From: Bacillus sp. ISL-41
GTDB taxonomy: Bacteria > Bacillota > Bacilli > Bacillales > Cytobacillaceae
NCBI RefSeq assembly: GCF_018613235.1
Contig: NZ_JAGGQP010000034.1
Span: 62,001-126,000 of the forward strand
Length of the DNA stretch: 64,000 bases
Reading direction: 5' to 3'
Under the pieces are notes generated by a model. That model was given only the letters and a program-made list of their open reading frames with translations. It did no database searches and was not told the DNA's origin. This document shows positions 51,471-58,907 of the stretch, piece by piece. Each line of letters opens with the position of its first letter. The stretch's first letter is position 1. A program made the position numbers and the translations under genes.

Positions 51471-52433
51471 TTAGGATGAACACCCTCCGCCACAGCTTGA
51501 ACAGCTGCTGGAAGAACAGCTCTGTCCGCCTCCATCATTATGGGAATCATTCAAGTCGCCCGACCCGCAAAAAACGGCACTGCAGGCCGATGTTCCATGT
51601 GCCTGGTGTGAATACACATATGCTTGTGCATAGTCCCAGTATTCATCAAAGTAATAGTAAGAATAAAACATCATTACCAGGCTCAATCCTGATAAGTCGC
51701 CAAAAAGCACTGGCCTTTCAAAGGTCCCTTTTCTGTCAACACTATACATTTCCTGTGTTTTTTTTAGTTGTGACCTAAACTGTTTGGTTAAGTAATCGAC
51801 TAGCTCCTGATTATCCTCAGTAATCCTGAAAAATTGCTGTTTCAGCTCATCGTCACTAAGTGAACCGATTTTTTTGAGAAGCTGCTGATCCATTGGATAA
51901 TGAAAAAAGTCTCCCCATGCCTGCCATGTGTACTCTGTTATTTCAAATAGCTGAGCAAACACCCAATCAAAGAAGGCCCGTTGCTGTGGTGCCGGTTCCG
52001 GCTCCAGATTCGGCGTATGATGAAGCATTTTGCCAAGATATTTTTCGGAAAAAGCTTCATATTGCTTCGTGAACATCAGCATCTCATGCCACACATCATC
52101 GACCTCGCTGCTGAACATCGGCGTGCTTTTCATAATCGAATTGAGGAAGAAATATCGTTTTAATTCAAATAGGCGCCATTCAAATTCATCATCGGAAATT
52201 TGTGGATGGTCACTTAAATATCGAAGTTTTACTTGATTGATATACTCATAAGGAAGTGCATTTTCCAATTTATTCAGGATAGCAGAAGCTGGCACATCTT
52301 CCAGCAATCCAAGACGATCCGGTATATTCTCCTTCAATAAAACTTTCTTCTTGCTTCCATTGCCCGAAAAATAAGCTATGGCAAAGAGAATCCCTGCTCC
52401 CGCCGCTATTGTTAAGAAGATACCCAACATCAT
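51471..52433 (-). CDS. Membrane-anchored protein with GRDP-like segment and Cys-rich tail
   Basis: A 320-residue protein. A signal-anchor or TM segment lies at residues 3-20. A central region contains VDDVWHEMLMFTKQYEAF and LGKMLHHTP, which resembles the W-H...H-H pattern of glycine-rich-domain (GRDP/DUF1399)-like proteins. A second hydrophobic stretch with YSYYYFDEYWDYAQAY follows, and the C terminus is Ser/Cys/Gly-rich (CSSSSCSSCGGGCSS). Function unknown. The Cys tail could bind metal or undergo disulfide or lipid modification. Two ATG codons follow GAGGTG closely; 52433 is used. Confidence 0.65.
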   Translation of the reverse strand: MMLGIFLTIAAGAGILFAIAYFSGNGSKKKVLLKENIPDRLGLLEDVPASAILNKLENALPYEYINQVKLRYLSDHPQISDDEFEWRLFELKRYFFLNSIMKSTPMFSSEVDDVWHEMLMFTKQYEAFSEKYLGKMLHHTPNLEPEPAPQQRAFFDWVFAQLFEITEYTWQAWGDFFHYPMDQQLLKKIGSLSDDELKQQFFRITEDNQELVDYLTKQFRSQLKKTQEMYSVDRKGTFERPVLFGDLSGLSLVMMFYSYYYFDEYWDYAQAYVYSHQAHGTSACSAVFCGSGDLNDSHNDGGGQSCSSSSCSSCGGGCSS

Positions 52434-52518
52434 ACACCTCGCCTTGTGGAATAGTTGTTAATCGATATTACGTTTTTCATAATGGAAAGGTTTCAAATTA
52501 ATTGTAATTTTTGGTACT

Positions 52519-52545
52519 TAAAAAGCCCAGCCAGTTGGCTGAGCT
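52519..52545 (-). terminator. Terminator of the cold shock protein gene
   Basis: Minus-strand AGCTCAGCC/GGCTGGGCT stem (one G-U) with a 4-nt loop, followed by five T residues. Confidence 0.88.
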
Positions 52546-52579
52546 AAAAATCAGACTAAGAATGATAGTTTAGTAACGA

Positions 52580-52780
52580 TTATAGTTTAGTAACATTAGC
52601 AGCTTGTGGTCCGCGAGCACCTTCAACAACCTCAAAAGATACTTCCTGGCCCTCTTCTAATGTTTTGAAGCCTTCTGTTTGAATAGCCGAGTAATGTACG
52701 AAAACATCATTGCCGTCTTCAGTTTCGATGAAACCAAATCCTTTTTCTGCATTGAACCATTTAACTTTTCCGTTTTTCAT
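52580..52780 (-). CDS. Cold shock protein (CspA/B family)
   Basis: A 66-residue OB-fold RNA chaperone. RNP1 is [11 protein letters not shown]2 is VFVHYSAI, and the end is [10 protein letters not shown]. It binds single-stranded RNA/DNA and prevents secondary structure after cold shock. ATG start behind AGGAGG; the 17-codon upstream extension lies in the leader. The promoter about 150 nt upstream gives a long 5' UTR, typical for thermoregulated csp mRNAs. Confidence 0.95.
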   Translation of the reverse strand: MKNGKVKWFNAEKGFGFIETEDGNDVFVHYSAIQTEGFKTLEEGQEVSFEVVEGARGPQAANVTKL

Positions 52781-52905
52781 GTGAAAAATCCTCCTAGATC
52801 GGCCGAACAAGCCATGATTAAAATTTAGCAAATCACAACGACTAGTTCCTCATACATGACCTATTCAAACGTCTAAAACATTGGAATAAGCAAATTGCAT
52901 AGTGC

Positions 52906-52934
52906 CTAATACGTGTGCAATCAGCTAATTTCAA
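52906..52934 (-). promoter_or_regulatory. Promoter of the csp gene with long leader
   Basis: On the minus strand TTGAAA (52929-52934) and TATTAG (52906-52911) are 17 nt apart. Transcription near 52899 would give a leader of about 118 nt before the csp start. Confidence 0.5.
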
Positions 52935-53074
52935 TATAGCAACGATGGATTTTAATGTCAACAGAAGACAAACCTGACAATTTCTTGTTTAAAGTGCTTG
53001 TTATCTGGCAGGAGCTTTCAGCTGAGAAATGTTCAAAAAAATCAATACCATCCCAAATCGTTGGAAGAATCATG

Positions 53075-54325
53075 CTAGCTGTCTTCTATTATATTGCTGA
53101 AGCGGATATGGAAGGTGGTCCCTGTGCCAACCTGGCTCTTGACCTCTACTTTACCTCTCATTGCACGGATGATGCTGAAAGTCACCATCATGCCAAGGCC
53201 AGTTCCTTGCTGCCCTTTTGTCGTATAGTATGGTTCTCCCAGGCGGGCAATCTGTTCTTCCGTCATCCCGAGACCTGTATCTCTCACGAGAATATGAATT
53301 ACAGTTCCGGTGCGGAACGTTTGGACGATTAGTTCTCCGCCGTTTGGCATAGCCTCCAAACCGTTCTTGATCAGGTTGATGAACCCTTGCTTGAATTTCG
53401 AACGGTCCCCTGATATGACTAATCCCGGACTATACTTTTTGATTATTTTCACACCATTAAGGTTAGCCAATGGATTTAGTACATTAAGGACCTGATTCAA
53501 TTCCTTATCGATTTCGATTTGCTCTTCCTTTTCAAAAGCAGGTCTTGCAAAAGTAAGATAGTCATTAATGACTTCTTCAGCACGATTTAATTCCTGGACT
53601 GCAATATCTATGAATTCCTTTTTCTTTTCATCAGGATAATCTTTCTCACCGAGCAGTTGCAGAAATCCTTTCACAGTTGTAAGTGGATTGCGGATTTCAT
53701 GAGAAATAGCCGCACTTAAATGGCTGACGGCTTCAATTTTATCGGCCTTCGCTAGTCTTTGCCGGATAATAAATGTTTGACGAATTGTCTCTATTGAATA
53801 GCTGACAAGACCTGAGGTTAGCGCGGGAATCAAAATGAAACTGATCCAGGCTTCCGGGTGTCTGATTGGTTCACTAACTACGTTGACCATTTGCATCAGC
53901 AAAAACGAAGTGATTACGGTCAATAAAACAGAAATACCGACTCTGCTGTTCAGAGTAAGCCTGTTGAACCAGGGATGAATCCATTTGAGAAGGATGGCAA
54001 GCGCTGCAAAGACCCCCACCGAGACCCAGAACCCATCGTTTATCCCTAAAAAACCTCTCATAAGGATCGTGACGCCTGCAAGCAGAAAACTATATCCAGT
54101 ATAGAGACTTCCAAGAATCATCGGCACCTGTCGAAGGTCAAAGTGAATGCCATCCTGAACTTGTACTGAAAAAATATAACATGTAAAAATCGATATAATG
54201 AAATAGAATAATTGATATCTTTCTCGGCTCTCTTCCTTCACTTGCCTTTCAATGATTAATTGTGTAAAAAACAACAGGACAAGAAGAAGAGAGAGATTCA
54301 TTAATAAATGCTTTGTAATTTCCAC
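53075..54325 (-). CDS. Membrane sensor histidine kinase (KinB/5TM-like)
   Basis: About 416 residues with 5-6 N-terminal TM segments in the pattern of the 5TM LytS-YhcK sensor, then HisKA (SHEIRNPLTTVKGFLQLL, phosphorylated His), N box LIKNGLEAM, G1 RDTGLGM and G2 GTGLGMM. Sporulation kinases of the KinB type share this plan and feed the Spo0F phosphorelay. No response regulator is adjacent, which supports that reading. The start at GTG 54325 behind GGTGGTG is tentative; upstream GTG codons exist. Confidence 0.82.
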   Translation of the reverse strand: MEITKHLLMNLSLLLVLLFFTQLIIERQVKEESRERYQLFYFIISIFTCYIFSVQVQDGIHFDLRQVPMILGSLYTGYSFLLAGVTILMRGFLGINDGFWVSVGVFAALAILLKWIHPWFNRLTLNSRVGISVLLTVITSFLLMQMVNVVSEPIRHPEAWISFILIPALTSGLVSYSIETIRQTFIIRQRLAKADKIEAVSHLSAAISHEIRNPLTTVKGFLQLLGEKDYPDEKKKEFIDIAVQELNRAEEVINDYLTFARPAFEKEEQIEIDKELNQVLNVLNPLANLNGVKIIKKYSPGLVISGDRSKFKQGFINLIKNGLEAMPNGGELIVQTFRTGTVIHILVRDTGLGMTEEQIARLGEPYYTTKGQQGTGLGMMVTFSIIRAMRGKVEVKSQVGTGTTFHIRFSNIIEDS

Positions 54326-54451
54326 TGCAACACCACCATTTGTACTCACTAAGATAGTATTATAATCCAGTGCGCAGCGCAAATTTTATCCATTTTCACC
54401 TTTCTATTCCATGCCATTTGTTTTATATTTGAAAAAAGAGAGGTGTTTGAT

Positions 54452-54622
54452 TTGTTAATGTGGTTAATCTTTGTTTTACTGTTGTTCATACTCATTGATG
54501 TTGTTAGACTGCACAAGAAGATTGATAAGTTGAATGCTCATCTAAACCCATTGGCACCGCCACCAACAGATGATGAAATTGAAAAGATGCTAACTTCAAA
54601 GAATACTAACTATGAAAAGTAA
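54452..54622 (+). CDS. Small single-pass membrane protein (56 aa)
   Basis: TTG start (or ATG two codons later) behind AGAGAGGTG. The peptide has one TM segment (WLIFVLLLFILIDVV) and a polar tail ending NTNYEK. The stop overlaps the next gene's start by 11 nt, which implies coupled translation. No family recognised. It could be a partner of the 259-residue protein downstream. Confidence 0.6.
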   Translation: MLMWLIFVLLLFILIDVVRLHKKIDKLNAHLNPLAPPPTDDEIEKMLTSKNTNYEK

Positions 54623-55391
54623 ATGGCTTTCATACGGAATACTTCTCTTCGCGATATTGCTGGTTTTCACAATAGATAGATACCGTACGCTTATGCCGGA
54701 TAAAGAAAAAGAATCTTCTTTCGATATTCCAGAAGCAGAAATCACCGTTGGAGACCAGGAAGTTATATATAAATCAGGCACATTTGCCTGGGTAGAAAAA
54801 GGCACCGGACCTGTCATCGACCAGGATGAGCCACCAATCCTGTTCCATGATTTGCTGCCTGTCAGTGTGAAGCCGTTCAGCGAAATGAAGATTACTTTTC
54901 CCGAAAAAGCAGGAATTGACAGTATATCTGTTTACCGCTCAGAGGGACAAGAAGATTTAGAGATGGGGAACCTTCCGCTGGAAACAGTTTTTGATGATAC
55001 CTATACCTTTAATAATGTGGCTGGCCAAAGTACAGTAATCATCCAGGCCTCCAGTGGAGATCAAGTCTATCATTATGCTTTTCCATTAATCATTGAAGAG
55101 GTGGTTGCGTATCAGGCACAACTTGCCGAAGAACCAGGCTACCTGGCTGTACTTGAACTGTATAAACCAGAAGAGATGCAGGCAAATTGGGCCCTCGAAC
55201 AGGTAAATAACAAATATGTACATAAGGCACATTCCTTGAAGGTTAACAACATTGAGGAAGCACGCCGGCAATTCCCTGATTTAAAAATCGATTCGCTGCC
55301 GTATTACGCCATTTTCAATCATGAAAGATTGCTTTACGAGGCATATAATCGAGATGATTTCTTCAAAATGCTGAAGATCGCTTCACCGTAA
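54612..55391 (+). CDS. Hypothetical signal-anchored extracytoplasmic protein
   Basis: A 259-residue protein. A TM or signal anchor at residues 5-22 (LSYGILLFAILLVFTID) is followed by a soluble acidic region. The C-terminal part PYYAIFNHERLLYEAYNRDDFF vaguely recalls thioredoxin-fold ends, but there is no CxxC. Not recognised. Overlaps the small membrane protein gene and ends at a terminator; the two appear to be a small operon of unknown role. Confidence 0.6.
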   Translation: MKSKWLSYGILLFAILLVFTIDRYRTLMPDKEKESSFDIPEAEITVGDQEVIYKSGTFAWVEKGTGPVIDQDEPPILFHDLLPVSVKPFSEMKITFPEKAGIDSISVYRSEGQEDLEMGNLPLETVFDDTYTFNNVAGQSTVIIQASSGDQVYHYAFPLIIEEVVAYQAQLAEEPGYLAVLELYKPEEMQANWALEQVNNKYVHKAHSLKVNNIEEARRQFPDLKIDSLPYYAIFNHERLLYEAYNRDDFFKMLKIASP

Positions 55392-55439
55392 CTGAAAAAT
55401 AGCAGCCACTAGTGCTGAAAGTATTTCAAAAAAATGGAA

Positions 55440-55464
55440 AACGCCATCCATAAAGGATGGCGTT
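55440..55464 (+). terminator. Terminator-like hairpin of the hypothetical operon
   Basis: AACGCCATCC and GGATGGCGTT form a perfect 10-bp stem with a 5-nt loop, followed by CAGTTTT. A second long stem, ATGACGGACA with TGTCCGTCAT, lies at 55508-55552 and touches the stop of the convergent nuclease gene. Confidence 0.65.
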
Positions 55465-55548
55465 CAGTTTTCCGATTCACCATTACAATTTGTCCATCAT
55501 AACCTGGATGACGGACAGTTTTTTCGATTTCCCATCAAGTAGTGTCCG

Positions 55549-56748
55549 TCATTTTCGCCTGCGCTTTTTATTTTTGAAAAGGTGGAGCACTTCCACTAGT
55601 AACAGCAGCAAGGTAATGTAGCATAGAAAAGCATAAATTACGCCAAGTAACAGATTAAGAGGCCATTTTTTGCTCCACAACCTGTGAGCGATCAGCGTCC
55701 GCTTCCCCATCGCCTTCTTTATTGGAAGTGTGAGGTAAAATAACATGGCGTACAACAGGCCGCTTAAAAAGCTGCAACCAAATTCTTCGTCAGCAGTTTC
55801 ACCCTGATCGGATTCTTGCTTCGATTCACGCTGTTGGTCAGTTACTTCGGTAGCTTCTTCCTTGTTTTCAGGCTGACTTTCTTGTTGATTTTCTTCCCTA
55901 TCATTTTTGGGCTGCTGCTCTTGGTCGGTATGATCATCTTGTTCTTTAGGTTGCTCTTGTGATTGTTCATTTCTCTCTTCTGGAGCATCCGTAGCTGAAT
56001 ATATGCCTTTTCCATTATCTTTTGCATAATCCATCGCAGACCAGATTTGATTTTCATACTTATAGCTGCCATAATCGTAAAAGTCTTCGACCAGTCCTGC
56101 CTTCGTGATTTCCTCCTGATGCAGCTTGTCTCCTACCCAAACCCATGCTAAAAGTCGATCATATTTATCGAAAAGGCTTCCGCCATCCGTCTCAAGTCTA
56201 ATATTCCCCTGCTTTAAAAAGGAACATGTATACTGTGCCGCTTCAGGTCCGAATGGTTCCTTCGTCCTTGTGCTTTCAGGGGTGTCAATATAGAGAAAAC
56301 GCGTTTTATAGTCTTTTCCGTTGATCGTAAACACAGCCGTATCCCCGTCAGTGCAATCTGACAATTCTGCTTCATACACTTTTCCAAGCTGAAACTTGCC
56401 GATAGAAACTTCAGCTTTAGGCATTTCGCCTGCAGCCTGATTAGATTCTGGCGCAACATTTCCTGCCCCTGATAAAGTATACCCCTCCAAATCTATTTTT
56501 TCCTCACTGAGTCCGGCTGCACAATCAGAATTACTGTTATATTGATCAATCAATCGGATTAGCTCGCCAATATTGGCTGCGCTTTTGGCAATCGAAGTAG
56601 GCTCATGAAGGATATATACGCAATCTGCATTGCGGAAATGTCCGCCCAGTTCATCCCGCGAGCCATTATGCGCCGAGGCCAAGATAGGTAAAATAAAAAA
56701 TGCCATCAGGATGGCAAATATCACACTACATTTTTTTATGTAATTCAC
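55549..56748 (-). CDS. Secreted/membrane-anchored thermonuclease-family protein
   Basis: A 399-residue protein. Signal peptide (IFAILMAFFILPILASA), then GGHFRNADCVYILHEP, which looks like a diverged YHYH-type segment. A staphylococcal-nuclease domain lies around residues 120-255, with DGDTAVF, TRFLYIDTPES and KYDRLLAWVWVG retaining the Asp/Arg/Glu catalytic pattern. A long Gln/Glu-rich linker follows, then two C-terminal TM segments and a basic tail (FKNKKRRRK). The nuclease would be tethered outside the membrane, perhaps for nutrient or competence-related DNA degradation. GTG start behind AAGGGGG. Confidence 0.82.
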   Translation of the reverse strand: MNYIKKCSVIFAILMAFFILPILASAHNGSRDELGGHFRNADCVYILHEPTSIAKSAANIGELIRLIDQYNSNSDCAAGLSEEKIDLEGYTLSGAGNVAPESNQAAGEMPKAEVSIGKFQLGKVYEAELSDCTDGDTAVFTINGKDYKTRFLYIDTPESTRTKEPFGPEAAQYTCSFLKQGNIRLETDGGSLFDKYDRLLAWVWVGDKLHQEEITKAGLVEDFYDYGSYKYENQIWSAMDYAKDNGKGIYSATDAPEERNEQSQEQPKEQDDHTDQEQQPKNDREENQQESQPENKEEATEVTDQQRESKQESDQGETADEEFGCSFLSGLLYAMLFYLTLPIKKAMGKRTLIAHRLWSKKWPLNLLLGVIYAFLCYITLLLLLVEVLHLFKNKKRRRK

Positions 56749-56814
56749 TGCGGCTCCCCCTTTTACCCCTCCTAATATACCAAAAAAACAGCTTCCCGTG
56801 GAAGCTGCTTGAAG

Positions 56815-57492
56815 TCAATTTAATTTCTTTTCGATTTGTTCCCGGGTCATTTCAATTTTTCCCGGCAATACGAACAGATATTGAATCAAATCTTCCAGTA
56901 AATCCATTATTAATTCTGTCATTTCATCATCCATGTCCGTTTCCAGCTCAAGCATCCTATGGAGTCCCCCTTCAGGTTTCATCAAAGGGCTTAATGAGGT
57001 AACCGGGTTTACTAAATTAATATGGTCTGGAAGGATCTCGAATTGCTGATCAAGGCTCATGCCCTTTGCCTTGTCACCCAAAAAGTTTTTTAGAACATTC
57101 TCAATGACACGCTTGGCCAGTACCGCAGTGGCTGTATTCTCTTTTGAAAGATAAACGCTGACTGCCGATTTATATGCCCTTACCAATTCTTCGGGTATTT
57201 TGGGAATATGCTGTATCTGGCTTGTCGGATCTGTGGAGCTCTGTGGATCATATATGTACACATCGGGCTGTGTTTCGTTGTCCCTTGTAATGATAACAAA
57301 CGGCACACTATGTTTGCATGAGGGACAAGCACTTTCAGTCATTAGTCCATGTTTGCTGCTCTGGTACGTCGACTTAAGAACGAATTCAACTTTTTCCTTG
57401 CATACTGGACAGATATTTTTAATACCCTTTGGGACCTTCAAATGTCCGAACTGACTATAAGATGTAATCGAACCGGCATAGATCCGCCTCAT
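56815..57492 (-). CDS. DUF4145 domain-containing protein
   Basis: A 225-residue protein. Two CxxC pairs (CPVCKEKVEF and CPSCKHSVPF) form a probable zinc ribbon at the N terminus. The DUF4145 helical region includes AVLAKRVIENVLKNFLG and GLHRMLELETDM. DUF4145 is often linked to restriction or defence proteins, but here it stands alone, so no function is inferred. ATG start behind AAAGGGG. Confidence 0.75.
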   Translation of the reverse strand: MRRIYAGSITSYSQFGHLKVPKGIKNICPVCKEKVEFVLKSTYQSSKHGLMTESACPSCKHSVPFVIITRDNETQPDVYIYDPQSSTDPTSQIQHIPKIPEELVRAYKSAVSVYLSKENTATAVLAKRVIENVLKNFLGDKAKGMSLDQQFEILPDHINLVNPVTSLSPLMKPEGGLHRMLELETDMDDEMTELIMDLLEDLIQYLFVLPGKIEMTREQIEKKLN

Positions 57493-57607
57493 TTTCGTGC
57501 CCCTTTCTGTATGACAGATTCCTTCCGCTCATCATTAGCTTTAGTTTCCATACAACTCAAAAAATTATCCATGTATTCATATAACCCTAATAAGCAAGAT
57601 GAAAACG

Positions 57608-58573
57608 CTACTTTTGACTATGGTTCAAGATTGAATCGATTTGTTTTCCCAAAAGACCTGAAATGAACTCCAGTGTGCTAAGCGAGGAAATATCATGCTC
57701 CAGGAGCGGCAGTAAAACCTTCCTCTGATTCTTGAATTTATCCTTGATTTCATCAAGATACAATCGCTCGTTCGTTCTTCTTTGCGCCATGAACCGACCA
57801 TCTGCCTCTTCGGGGATGACTTTGTTGACAACGATTGAGTTTACATGTATGCCATGCTGGTGCAGTGTTTCGATTGCCTTACTCGTTTCAAGGATAGGAA
57901 GGCGCTCCGCGTTAAGTACAAATACATACTCCGTTTGTGTACCATCAAGCAGTATTTCTCGTACGCGCTTAAAACGGTTTTTCCGTTCATTCAGCTTGTC
58001 ATATAAAGGGTCATCGACGATTTCACCATCGTTCATCCACTGTGCATAATTTTCATTCACCTTTTTGCGCCTTTCCAACAGCCCGTCCATCCAAACGCCC
58101 ATTAATTCCGGCAGTGTCAGCAGCCGGATTGTATGCCCTGTCGGTGCTGTATCAAAGACAATGGCATCATAATTTCTTATTTCCTCCAGAACCAATGAAG
58201 TGATTTTGTCAAACAGCGCTGCTTCTTCTGCCCCAGGCGAGGATGCTGCCATGTCAATCTGCCTGTTGACCTCTTCCAGCATCGTCGCTTTTACCAGGCC
58301 TTTCAAGTTGCCTTTTACACCATTGATATAGTTCCTGGACTCCTGCTCCGAGTCAATCTCCAGTACATCGAGATTCCGGGTGGCATTTTCAATTTTTCCT
58401 CCACGGAAGTTCCGATGGAATAGATCCCCTGTATTATGTGCGGGATCGGTTGAAACCAGCAGGATCCTTTTCCCTTTTTGCGCAAGTAAGAGCGCCATGG
58501 CTGCAGATGTTGTACTTTTGCCAACACCGCCTTTTCCACCGATAAAATAAATCTTCTTGTCCAGCATCGCCAT
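57608..58573 (-). CDS. ArsA/GET3-family ATPase
   Basis: A 321-residue deviant Walker P-loop ATPase. P loop GGKGGVGKST, switch I DPAHNTGDLF, switch II DTAPTGHTIRLL. It is a single ArsA half rather than the tandem arsenite pump. It lacks the clear metal Cys triad and no ars genes are nearby, so arsenic resistance is unlikely. It is 11 bp downstream of the cory-CC-star gene and in the same unit as cstA. ATG start behind AGGAGG; 23 upstream codons are unsupported. Confidence 0.85.
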   Translation of the reverse strand: MAMLDKKIYFIGGKGGVGKSTTSAAMALLLAQKGKRILLVSTDPAHNTGDLFHRNFRGGKIENATRNLDVLEIDSEQESRNYINGVKGNLKGLVKATMLEEVNRQIDMAASSPGAEEAALFDKITSLVLEEIRNYDAIVFDTAPTGHTIRLLTLPELMGVWMDGLLERRKKVNENYAQWMNDGEIVDDPLYDKLNERKNRFKRVREILLDGTQTEYVFVLNAERLPILETSKAIETLHQHGIHVNSIVVNKVIPEEADGRFMAQRRTNERLYLDEIKDKFKNQRKVLLPLLEHDISSLSTLEFISGLLGKQIDSILNHSQK

Positions 58574-58584
58574 ATCAGTTCCTC

Positions 58585-58851
58585 CTAACAGCAGCGTATT
58601 CCTTCGAGCGGGGATTTTTCCATTCCTGCCCGCAAATGCCAATCATGAAAACGCTCGATGATGACAGGGTAGAGTTCAAGCGTATAGTAAAATGCCGGGT
58701 TGGGCAGGCCAAGCATCTCTGAAAAGCATAACAGCATAAACAGGTCTTCTTCATCTCTCAATTCACGTGCTATTTCGGTCCTGTGCGGCTGCCTGAGAAT
58801 CTCATCATAGACAGCTATAGCACGCTTGAATTGTTCGTAAAAACCCATCAT
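58585..58851 (-). CDS. Cory-CC-star protein
   Basis: An 88-residue protein that ends in Cys-Cys (GIRCC-stop), the feature for which the cory-CC-star family is named. Its core is FYEQFKRAIAVYDEILRQPHR and LLCFSEMLGLPNP. Family members are encoded between cstA and an ArsA-like ATPase, exactly as here. Function unknown. The terminal CC may be a metal-binding or modification site, or a client tail handled by the ATPase. ATG start behind AGAGAGG; the 19-codon extension would overlap cstA's stop. Confidence 0.82.
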   Translation of the reverse strand: MMGFYEQFKRAIAVYDEILRQPHRTEIARELRDEEDLFMLLCFSEMLGLPNPAFYYTLELYPVIIERFHDWHLRAGMEKSPLEGIRCC

Positions 58852-58907
58852 GATTACCTCTCTTTCTAAAAATGACAATAGAGACCGGTCGCCCGGCCTC
58901 CATTTCA

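Noticed and set aside
52955-53332. 125-residue plus-strand ORF opposite the histidine kinase
   Set aside because: It lies antisense to the conserved kinase domain, has no ribosome binding site and its composition is that of a shadow frame.
56815-57492. Defence-system component because of DUF4145
   Set aside because: No restriction, toxin or other defence gene is adjacent; the neighbours are housekeeping genes.
57608-58573. Arsenite efflux ATPase (arsA)
   Set aside because: Single-half protein, no arsB/arsD/arsR nearby, and its neighbours are cstA and a cory-CC-star gene.
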